From JBBSEZ01 sp038239195 (GTDB lineage Bacteria; Planctomycetota; Planctomycetia; Gemmatales; Gemmataceae): a stretch of DNA of 40,353 nucleotides. Location of the stretch: contig JBBSEZ010000025.1 of the NCBI GenBank assembly GCA_038239195.1, forward strand, positions 1 to 40,353, in the 5' to 3' direction. A program made the translations under genes and the position numbers. The notes below the pieces were generated by a model that worked only from the letters and a program-made list of their open reading frames with translations, was not told the origin of the DNA and ran no database searches. Position 1 is the first letter of the stretch, and each line of letters starts with the position of its first letter. Positions 34,368 to 40,353 of this stretch are shown here, piece after piece.

Positions 34368-35176
34368 CGTTCCAGGCCATCGACACGCTGTTCCTCGCCG
34401 TGGACGATCTCGCCAGCACGGTCGTCTACGAGCGCCTCGGCCTGCGAGTGACGGGCTCGCCTTTTAGCGAGCGCGCCCGCTCCTTCCAGGTCGGCGGCGC
34501 GGGGCGCGCTGTCCGCGTTGAGTTGATCGGGCCGCGGGGGGCGGATCATCCACTCTCGGAACAAGCAGCCCACGCCCGCGCCGCGCAGCGGGGACTGTTC
34601 GCCGTGGGGCTTCGCGTCGAGCGCCTCGAACCGGCCCTGGGCGCCCTCGCCGGGCATGGCCTGACCGGCGCTCCCGTCCTGGCCGGGCCGGAGCGCTGGG
34701 CGTGGCTGCCCGCGGCCGGGCGAGCCGGCACCGACCTGGTCCTCATCGAGCGCGACCGCGGAGCGACCGGGCTCGAAGGGCAGGCCTTCCCTCTGCTCCG
34801 CCTCGATCACCTGGCCGCGGTCGCGCCCGACATGGAGGAGAAGACAGCCTTCTGGGAGCGCGTGCTCGGCGTTCCGCAGGTGGGAGAGGTGGTGGCGCCC
34901 ACGCTCCGCGTGCGCCAGTTCCGGGTGGGCGATGCGATCTTCGAGTTGCTGGCGCCCGCCTCGCCCGACAGCCCGCTGCACGCGCGCAAGCCGGGGCTGA
35001 GCAGCCTGGCCTCGTGGGAGGTCGCCGACCTGGAAAGCGCCGTGCGCCTGGCCCGGGCGGCGGGACTGACCGCGCCCGATCCCGTGGCCGGCGCTCTGCC
35101 AGGTACGCGCATCGCGACGATCCCGGGCGCCGAGCTTGGGGGGATGACGATGCAGTTGCTCCAGTACGTACGTTGA
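34364..35176 (+). CDS. Two-domain VOC (glyoxalase/dioxygenase superfamily) protein
   Basis: This 270-residue protein consists of two VOC modules. The first begins IDTLFLAVDDLASTVVYERLGL, and the second, near residue 145, begins RLDHLAAVAPDMEEKTAFWERVLGV. VOC proteins bind a metal and act as glyoxalases, epimerases, dioxygenases or resistance proteins; which one applies here is not evident. GTG at 34364 is chosen because it overlaps the DUF1569 stop (GTGA) and starts directly before the first domain; an earlier frame start lies inside DUF1569. The duplicated-domain layout and length are usual for the superfamily. Confidence 0.8.
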   Translation: MTFQAIDTLFLAVDDLASTVVYERLGLRVTGSPFSERARSFQVGGAGRAVRVELIGPRGADHPLSEQAAHARAAQRGLFAVGLRVERLEPALGALAGHGLTGAPVLAGPERWAWLPAAGRAGTDLVLIERDRGATGLEGQAFPLLRLDHLAAVAPDMEEKTAFWERVLGVPQVGEVVAPTLRVRQFRVGDAIFELLAPASPDSPLHARKPGLSSLASWEVADLESAVRLARAAGLTAPDPVAGALPGTRIATIPGAELGGMTMQLLQYVR

Positions 35177-35233
35177 GGCGAGAAGCCCTCCCCGAGGCGT
35201 ACGGGGTGGGGCCAAAGTTGCGGGAGCGCGGAT

Positions 35234-35284
35234 CGCCAAGCCGCAAGCGGAATTGCGCCAGGGCCCGCCGCTTGCGGCTTGGCG
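35234..35284. repeat. 17-base inverted repeat between convergent genes
   Basis: Arms 35234-35250 and 35268-35284 are perfect complements around a 17-base loop. It lies between the convergent VOC and rlmN genes. The large loop makes it a weaker terminator than the others; the AAGCCGCAAGCGG core may be a dispersed genomic palindrome. Confidence 0.65.
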
Positions 35285-35356
35285 GCGCCCTCCCGGAATT
35301 GTTGCCTCACCCTGCGGACGCTCCTTCGGCAATTGTGCCGGCCGCAGGAGGGCGTT

Positions 35357-36469
35357 CTACGTACCAGGCGGTGTGAAAGTCGGATCAACCGCTATCTCCG
35401 TGTCCCCGGGTCGATCCAGCGCGGCGAGGCTCGCCCGGTGGTTTTCCCGTCGGACGAGTTGGCCACAGCCCGCGGCGACGTCGGCCCCCAGAGAGTAGCG
35501 AACGGTGACGACCAGCCCGGCCGCCGCGAGCGCCGCCGCGATCTCCTGTCGCCTCTTCGGCGCCGTGCCGCGCAGGCCGGTCGGCTCGTCGATGGCGTTG
35601 TAGGGGATGAGGTTGACGTGGGCCGGCAGCCCGCGGAGGTAGGCGATCAACGCGCTCGCGTCTTCGTCGGAGTCGTTCACGCCCTCCAGCAGGAGGTATT
35701 CGACCATCAACGGCCGTCGTTGGATCGCCGTCACCGCCGCCATCGCCGAGCGCAGTCGATCGAGAGGGTAGCGCCGGGCCAGGGGGATGAGTCGTTCCCT
35801 CTGCTCCTGGCGCGCGCCGTGCAAGCTGAGCGCCATGCCCAGACGGGGGAACCTCTCCGCGCAACGGACCATCGCGTCGGGGATGCCGACCGTGGAGACG
35901 AGGACGCGGGCGGGGGAAAGGTCGAAGCACCGCGGCGACAGCAATACCTCCAGCGCCCGATAGACCTCGGCCTCGTTGTGGAACGGCTCGCCCATTCCCA
36001 TGAAGACGACGTTGCGAACGGATCGGCCTTCCGGGCCGAGCACGCGGTTGGCCTGCACGACCTGGTCGAGGAGCTCGTCCCTGGTGAGGTTGACGGCGAT
36101 GCCCATCTGGCCGGTCGCGCAAAACCCGCACCGGACGGCACAGCCGACCTGGGAGGAGACGCACAAGGAAGTCCGACCCGAGGCGATGCGGAGGATGACC
36201 GATTCGATCAGATGGCCGCGTGCGGTGCGGAAGAGGAGCTTGCTGGCCCCATCGAGTTGCGAATCGTGCCTGCTGCGAAGTTCGAGGGAGTGGAAGGCGA
36301 CCTCGCCGCCGAAGGTGGCCCGCTGCGCCTCCGGGAGTTGCAGAAGGGCTTCCTCCGCTGTTTGGTGCCTCTTGTAGAAGGCGTTTCGCAACCGGCGCAG
36401 GTGGTCCGGCTGGGCTCGCCAGCGGCGGGAGAGCTTTTCCAGGGCTTTGGCGTCGTGGATGCTGTCCAT
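35357..36469 (-). CDS. rlmN: Dual-specificity 23S rRNA/tRNA adenine C2-methyltransferase RlmN
   Basis: This is a 370-residue radical SAM methyltransferase. The iron-sulfur motif is Cys110-x3-Cys114-x2-Cys117 within SSQVGCAVRCGFCATG. The family's second SAM-related Cys residues are also present, at 103 (SLCVSSQ) and near the C-terminus at 335 (GCGQL). RlmN uses these to methylate A2503 of 23S rRNA and A37 of some tRNAs. FMGMGEPFHN and SLHG motifs are intact, and the length fits the family. The ATG at 36469 follows GGAAGAGG; longer upstream frames are unsupported. Cfr, the antibiotic-resistance relative, methylates C8 and shares the motifs, so the name rests on overall family look and chromosomal setting. 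Confidence 0.9.
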   Translation of the reverse strand: MDSIHDAKALEKLSRRWRAQPDHLRRLRNAFYKRHQTAEEALLQLPEAQRATFGGEVAFHSLELRSRHDSQLDGASKLLFRTARGHLIESVILRIASGRTSLCVSSQVGCAVRCGFCATGQMGIAVNLTRDELLDQVVQANRVLGPEGRSVRNVVFMGMGEPFHNEAEVYRALEVLLSPRCFDLSPARVLVSTVGIPDAMVRCAERFPRLGMALSLHGARQEQRERLIPLARRYPLDRLRSAMAAVTAIQRRPLMVEYLLLEGVNDSDEDASALIAYLRGLPAHVNLIPYNAIDEPTGLRGTAPKRRQEIAAALAAAGLVVTVRYSLGADVAAGCGQLVRRENHRASLAALDRPGDTEIAVDPTFTPPGT

Positions 36470-36695
36470 GCGGCCTCTTCCGGCTTGGGGCCCTTCCTCC
36501 GTCAATTTACGAGAGGGGATCGCGGTCGGCTCGCGACTCTTGTTGCCCACGCGCCTCCAGCAGTGCAGGGAGAAGCGGCCTTCGGCCTCGCCCACCGCCG
36601 GGCGAGGGGCTGCTGCGCTCGGCGAAGGATGAACTTGGGCGAGCAATTCCCGGTCCTCCGAAAAGACGGTAGAATGTCGGCAGGGAGGTCCTGCC

Positions 36696-37451
36696 ATGCC
36701 GCTTCACGAGTGGGCCCGAGTGCCATCCGGGCTGTTTCACGATTTTCATCAGAGCTGGTCGATCCGGATCAAGGACGCGTTGAACGCGGGTCGCTTGCCG
36801 AGGGGGGTCGCCGCTCTGGTCGAGCAGCGCGCCGGCCCCCGCGAGTCGGACGTCCTGGCCATCGAAACGAAAAACAAGCCGCTCGGTGCGGGGGCCTTCC
36901 GTGGCGGGGCCGTGGCGACCGTGGAACGGCCGGTTACCCGCATCGTGCGCCGGACCACAAAAGAGATCTTCTCCGACCGTGCGAATCGAATCGTCGTCCG
37001 GCACCACCTCGGCCGGATCATCGCCGTCATCGAAATCGTCTCGCCGGGCAACAAGGACAGCCGTGCCGCCCTCCGCGGCTTCGTCGAGAAGACCATCGAC
37101 TTCCTGCGCACGGGGATCCACGTCCTGATTGTCGACGTCTTCCCTCCCACGCCGCGCGACCCGTTCGGCATCCACAAGGCGATCTGGGACGAGATCGAGG
37201 AGGAGGACTTCGCCTTCCCCGAAGGGAAGGACCGGGCCCTGGCTTCTTACGAGACGGGGGGCGTGCGGGCGGCCTACGTCGAGCCGGTCGGCGTCGGGGA
37301 CGAACTGCCGGACATGCCGCTGTTCCTGACGAATGACTTCCACGTGCGAGTGCCGCTGGAGGCGAGCTACCGAGCGACCTGGGACGCCAGCCCGGAGGAA
37401 ATGCGGCTAGCCGTCGAGACCGGCGTCATGCCGGATCCCGATGCCGAGTAG
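36696..37451 (+). CDS. DUF4058 family protein
   Basis: This 251-residue protein begins MPLHEWARVPSGLFHDFHQS, the characteristic DUF4058 start, and has VRHHLGRIIAVIEIVSPGNK in the middle. The family is common and multi-copy in planctomycetes, including Gemmata-like genomes, and its role is unknown. The IEIVSPGNK stretch has a pattern like PD-(D/E)xK or Uma2-type nuclease cores, but no assignment is secure. GGGAGGTCCTGCC precedes the ATG. The same upstream and start sequence occurs at 40170-40210 in front of a broken copy. A comM fragment follows directly after the stop. Confidence 0.88.
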   Translation: MPLHEWARVPSGLFHDFHQSWSIRIKDALNAGRLPRGVAALVEQRAGPRESDVLAIETKNKPLGAGAFRGGAVATVERPVTRIVRRTTKEIFSDRANRIVVRHHLGRIIAVIEIVSPGNKDSRAALRGFVEKTIDFLRTGIHVLIVDVFPPTPRDPFGIHKAIWDEIEEEDFAFPEGKDRALASYETGGVRAAYVEPVGVGDELPDMPLFLTNDFHVRVPLEASYRATWDASPEEMRLAVETGVMPDPDAE

Positions 37452-37475
37452 CGTTTGCTCTGGCGGAGAGGGCCC

Positions 37476-37586
37476 TTCTTCGACGAGTTGTTGGGGCCTC
37501 AACGAGAGAGGTTGGAGGTCTTGCGCCAGCCGCTGAACCTCGTGCAGATCGGCCCGGCGCGCTTCACCACCTTCTCCGCGAGCTTC
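37476..37586 (+). pseudogene. Short degenerate fragment of comM
   Basis: About 110 bases translate to FFDEL, RERLEVLRQPLN, QIGPARF and FSASF. They match FLDEL, RRSLEVLRQPLE, QITIARA and FPASF of the intact ComM at about 39325-39440. Both the protein and the DNA (GGAGGTCTTGCGNCAGCCG) are similar, with several substitutions and a short internal change. The flanks are not ComM. It is a partial duplicate or gene-conversion scar located between DUF4058 and the SnoaL-like gene. Confidence 0.75.
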
Positions 37587-37662
37587 GGGAAAAGATGTCC
37601 CAGGCCACCGAGGAGAAGATGGCCCGGGAAGCGTTCAGGGGCCTCGACAGCACCTCGGCGAC

Positions 37663-38148
37663 TCACCGCTCGTCCGCCGGCGGGCTGGTTGGGAAGGCGA
37701 AGTGGGCCACGGCGATCCGCCAGTGCTTCCCCTGCCGCACCAGTACCTTGGTGTAGGTAAAGATGTGATCCTCCTTGGAGGCGCCCCCACCACTCGTGCG
37801 CGCCGTGCCCTGGGTTACGACAACGTCCTTGGAGACCACCCGCGTGCTCAAAGGCGTATTTGCCAACTTCGCGCCCTTCGATGGCCCAGCAAACACCTGG
37901 GCGAGGCCCTTTTCGAGGACCGCGCGCCCCTTCAGCACGCTGCCGCCGCTGTTCAGGATGCTCGCATCCTCGGTGAAGAGGGCGGCCAGCGCCTTGGCGT
38001 CCCCCCGGTTGTACGCCTTGACGTAGGCGTCTTCGAGCTTCTGCAGCCCCTTCTCGTCTTCATTCGTGAGGGCGAGTTTGTCGTCCTCCCGCGCCCATCC
38101 GGGCGCTGCGAACGCCAGTGCCACCCCCAGGACCAACAGTTTGCGCAT
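37663..38148 (-). CDS. Secreted SnoaL-like/DUF4440 protein
   Basis: This 161-residue protein has a signal peptide (MRKLLVLGVALAFAAPGWA, cleavage likely after A19) and a SnoaL/NTF2-like domain: YVKAYNRGDAKALAALFTED near residue 45, LKGRAVLEKGLAQVF, and a C-terminal WRIAVAHFA strand. Proteins of this type (SgcJ/EcaC, DUF4440) form cone-shaped barrels with a small-molecule pocket, and their activities vary. The ATG at 38148 has AAGGAAGG upstream; a longer frame to 38502 has no signal-peptide logic. It is divergent from comM. Confidence 0.85.
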   Translation of the reverse strand: MRKLLVLGVALAFAAPGWAREDDKLALTNEDEKGLQKLEDAYVKAYNRGDAKALAALFTEDASILNSGGSVLKGRAVLEKGLAQVFAGPSKGAKLANTPLSTRVVSKDVVVTQGTARTSGGGASKEDHIFTYTKVLVRQGKHWRIAVAHFAFPTSPPADER

Positions 38149-38413
38149 CACAGCCTTCCTTTCTCGGGATCTGCGCCTCGAGCCGCTCTGGCTCAGCGCC
38201 ACGGGAAACCTACGCAAAGGCTGTGCCATCGGCCGTGGGAAGTGCCGTCCGCCAGCAAGCAGCAAGACAGAGGGAACAGCCGCCCGGCCCTTGAAGATAA
38301 GCTCTCGTCGAGGTAGGCTGTTGCTGGCGAGGAGGGGCATCCACGTCCCCAACAGCTCGACGCCCTCCTCCGCAAGTCGGGCCGGTAGCGCGCGACGAGA
38401 AAGAGGCGCCCGC

Positions 38414-39949
38414 ATGCTCGCCAAGCTGAACACCTTCGCCCTCGTCGGCATCGACGCCGTCCCCGTCGAGGTCGAGGTCGATGCCGCCCCCGGCCTGCCC
38501 AAGACCGTCCTCGTCGGCCTGCCCGAGGCCGCCGTGCGCGAGAGCGTTCACCGCATCGAACGCGCCCTCGTCAACCACCACTACACCCGCCACCCCGGCC
38601 GCACCGTCATCAACCTCGCCCCCGCCGACCTGAAGAAGGACGCCGGCGGCTTCGACCTGCCCATCGCCCTGGCCCTGCTCGTCGCCACCGGCCAACTGCT
38701 GCCCGACCAGCTCCGCGACTGCGCCGTCGTCGGCGAGCTCGCCCTGGAGGGCAGCGTCCGCCCCGTCAAGGGCGCCCTGTCCATGGCCATGAGCGCCGCG
38801 GCGCGCGGCCTGCCGCGGCTGCTCGTGCCGGCCGCCAACGCCCGCGAGGCCGCCGTCGTCAAGGCCATCGAGGTCTTCGCCGTCCACGACCTCGCCGAGG
38901 CCGTTGGCATTCTCTCCGGCCAGCTCAAGGCCGAGCGCGTCGTCGCCGGCGTCGATGATCTGTTCGCCCGGCTGAACACCTACGAGGTGGACTTCAGCGA
39001 CGTGCGCGGCCAGGAGCTCGCCAAGCGGGCCCTCGTCGTCGCCGCTGCGGGCGCGCACAACGTGCTGATGATCGGCTCACCGGGCACGGGCAAGTCGATG
39101 CTGGCGCAGCGCCTGCCGACGATCCTACCGCCGCTCACGCCCATCGAGAGCCTGGAGACGACGCGCATCTACAGCGCCACCGGCAGGCTGCCGGCCGACG
39201 AGCCGCTGATGACGAAGCGGCCGTTCCGCACGCCGCACCACACCATCAGCGACGCGGGCATGGCGGGCGGCGGCAATCCTCCCGCGCCGGGCGAAATATC
39301 CTTGGCCCATCACGGCGTCCTGTTCCTCGACGAGTTACCGGAGTTCCAAAGGCGGAGCCTGGAGGTCTTGCGTCAGCCGTTGGAGCAGGGGCAGATCACC
39401 ATCGCGCGCGCCCTGCGTTCGACCACGTTCCCGGCGAGCTTCGTGCTGGTCGCCGCCATGAACCCGTGCCCGTGCGGCTACCTGGGCGACCCGAAGCACG
39501 CCTGCAAGTGCGCCCCGCCGCAGATCGACCGCTACATGGGGCGCATCAGCGGCCCGCTGCTCGATCGCATCGACTTGCACCTGGAGATACCCGGCGTGCC
39601 GTTCGAGGAGCTCTCCGCCAGCGCCGACGGCACCTGTAGCGCCTCGATGCGCGAGCAGGTCAGCCGGGTGCGTCAGGTGCAGCGCGAGCGCTTCGGGCAG
39701 GACAACGCCACGCTCAACAGCCGCATGAGCACGCGGCAGTTGCGCAAGCACTGCGCGCTGGACGCGGAGGGCAAGGCGCTGTTGCGCTCGGCGATGGAGG
39801 AGCTGGGGCTGTCGGCGCGGGCGCACGACCGCATCCTGCGGGTGGCGCGGACGGTGGCCGACCTGGAGGGCTGCGCGAGCATCAAGGCGGCGCACGTCGT
39901 CGAGGCCATCAGCTACCGCTCGCTGGACCGCAAGCTCTGGCAGCGCTGA
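38414..39949 (+). CDS. comM: YifB/ComM family AAA+ ATPase
   Basis: This 511-residue protein has the ComM layout: an N-terminal Lon-protease-like domain (about 1-170, with the family GLPEAAVRES stretch), then an Mg-chelatase-type AAA+ domain. The Walker A motif is GSPGTGKSM near residue 222 and the Walker B motif is LFLDELPEF near 305. The region CGYLGDPKHACKC follows, and a C-terminal Mg-chelatase domain ends with AISYRSLDRKLW. ComM is a hexameric branch-migration helicase that helps integrate transforming DNA. E. coli and Haemophilus ComM are about the same length. GAAAGAGG lies before the ATG. A partial duplicate lies 0.9 kb upstream. Confidence 0.92.
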   Translation: MLAKLNTFALVGIDAVPVEVEVDAAPGLPKTVLVGLPEAAVRESVHRIERALVNHHYTRHPGRTVINLAPADLKKDAGGFDLPIALALLVATGQLLPDQLRDCAVVGELALEGSVRPVKGALSMAMSAAARGLPRLLVPAANAREAAVVKAIEVFAVHDLAEAVGILSGQLKAERVVAGVDDLFARLNTYEVDFSDVRGQELAKRALVVAAAGAHNVLMIGSPGTGKSMLAQRLPTILPPLTPIESLETTRIYSATGRLPADEPLMTKRPFRTPHHTISDAGMAGGGNPPAPGEISLAHHGVLFLDELPEFQRRSLEVLRQPLEQGQITIARALRSTTFPASFVLVAAMNPCPCGYLGDPKHACKCAPPQIDRYMGRISGPLLDRIDLHLEIPGVPFEELSASADGTCSASMREQVSRVRQVQRERFGQDNATLNSRMSTRQLRKHCALDAEGKALLRSAMEELGLSARAHDRILRVARTVADLEGCASIKAAHVVEAISYRSLDRKLWQR

Positions 39950-40190
39950 AGAGGGCGAGTGCCTGGCAGGCGCAAGCGAGAACGTCTCGCGACGGAAAGT
40001 AGCGACCCACGAAACAGGTGGGATGCCCGATGCCAAGAACGAAACCGGCCGGCGCCCCGCTATCGCTGCTGGCGACAACCGGAAGGCAGGTTCATCTCCG
40101 TTCCCTGGTTCTTCCGAGCAAGGGCCGCCCCGGAACAATGGATGAAGCCATGACCGTGGCCGAGTAGAATGTCGGGAGGGAGGTTCTGCC

Positions 40191-40230
40191 ATGCCGATTC
40201 ATGAGTGGGGCCGGGGCGCATTCAGGGTTT
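40191..40230 (+). pseudogene. Broken DUF4058 start
   Basis: The sequence GGGAGGTTCTGCC and the following ATG with codons for MPIHEW copy the start of the DUF4058 gene at 36696. Similarity breaks after about eight codons; a one-base shift gives HSGF, echoing PSGLF of the intact copy. The rest of the gene does not follow; instead an opposite-strand frame, possibly transposase, begins to end here. This looks like insertion into, or truncation of, a DUF4058 gene. Confidence 0.6.
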
Positions 40231-40353
40231 GTCGGCCACAGGGGCACCAACGATTGGTGCCGCAAAAGCCAGGGAGTGAAGGTGTTGCAATCTGCCAGCC
40301 TTGGCGAACGAGCGAAGCATGAGCATGGCTTCGGCGCTCTGCTTGTGCCAGAA
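40222..40353 (-). CDS. C-terminal 43 residues of a possible transposase (incomplete)
   Basis: An open frame runs from the window edge to a TGA at 40222-40224. The visible residues include FWHKQSAEAMLMLRSFAKAG, which resembles the C-terminal pattern of some transposases, where a W is followed by an SAEA-type helix; this is a weak pattern match. It abuts the broken DUF4058 start exactly, as expected if an insertion sequence ends here. The rest lies outside the window. Confidence 0.35.
   Translation of the reverse strand, partial: FWHKQSAEAMLMLRSFAKAGRLQHLHSLAFAAPIVGAPVADKP

Noticed and set aside
35279..37336. 685-codon open frame on the plus strand
   Set aside because: It overlaps rlmN antisense and DUF4058 in another frame; both of those have full motif support.
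37595..37756. Short plus-strand frame after the comM fragment, beginning MSQATEEKMAREAF
   Set aside because: It overlaps the SnoaL-like gene, has no clear ribosome site and matches no family I recognise.
39973..39987. Six-base hairpin after comM
   Set aside because: The stem is too short in GC-rich sequence to call a terminator.
1..40353. tRNA, rRNA, riboswitch or CRISPR array
   Set aside because: No cloverleaf with a recognisable T-loop, no rRNA stretch and no regularly spaced direct repeats were seen.

Overview
The window looks like a piece of a large, GC-rich planctomycete chromosome, most likely Gemmataceae-like. The evidence is an N-terminal LEDRLVP-type motif on a secreted protein of the kind planctomycetes carry, a DUF4058 gene plus a second DUF4058 start, DUF1569 and DUF4214 proteins, and several long palindromes. 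The family-level placement is inference. No rRNA, tRNA or CRISPR array was seen.

From about 0.1 to 33.2 kb lies one long surface-polysaccharide locus, almost all on the minus strand. Read in the direction of transcription (right to left), it begins with a GDP-fucose-synthase-like reductase (32221-33177), a methyltransferase with a coiled-coil tail, a 104-residue coiled-coil protein, two GT2 and one GT4 glycosyltransferases, and a multi-spanning GT-C-like protein. Next come a tandem pair of related 713/717-residue membrane proteins, a DPM/ALG5-like GT2, two methyltransferases and a sugar-nucleotide epimerase. A matrixin-like metallopeptidase on the plus strand (13254-14840) interrupts the run. 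Beyond it lie a decayed copy and then an intact copy of an MBOAT plus SGNH acyl-transfer pair, with a 39-residue membrane peptide after the intact MBOAT. The locus ends with a nucleotide-sugar dehydrogenase, an SDR, a Gfo/Idh/MocA oxidoreductase, a heptose-7-phosphate kinase, and an overlapping gmhA-like, gmhB-like, transaldolase operon.

Taken together, the locus would supply an activated D-glycero-D-manno-heptose precursor (transaldolase, GmhA, HddA and GmhB; the nucleotidyltransferase HddC is not in the window). It would modify sugars by oxidation, epimerisation, reduction and methylation, assemble a glycan with cytosolic GT2/GT4 and membrane GT-C-type enzymes, and O-acylate it with the MBOAT/SGNH pair. 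The locus has clearly been reshaped by duplication and decay: a dead MBOAT/SGNH copy, a 94-codon internally deleted member of the membrane-protein family, a duplicated intergenic spacer, and a likely GT4 scrap.

From 33.4 kb onward the content is unrelated chromosomal background: a small hypothetical protein, DUF1569, a double-VOC protein, RlmN, DUF4058, a comM fragment, a secreted SnoaL-like protein and intact ComM. The window ends in a disrupted DUF4058 start that abuts a partial, possibly transposase, reading frame.
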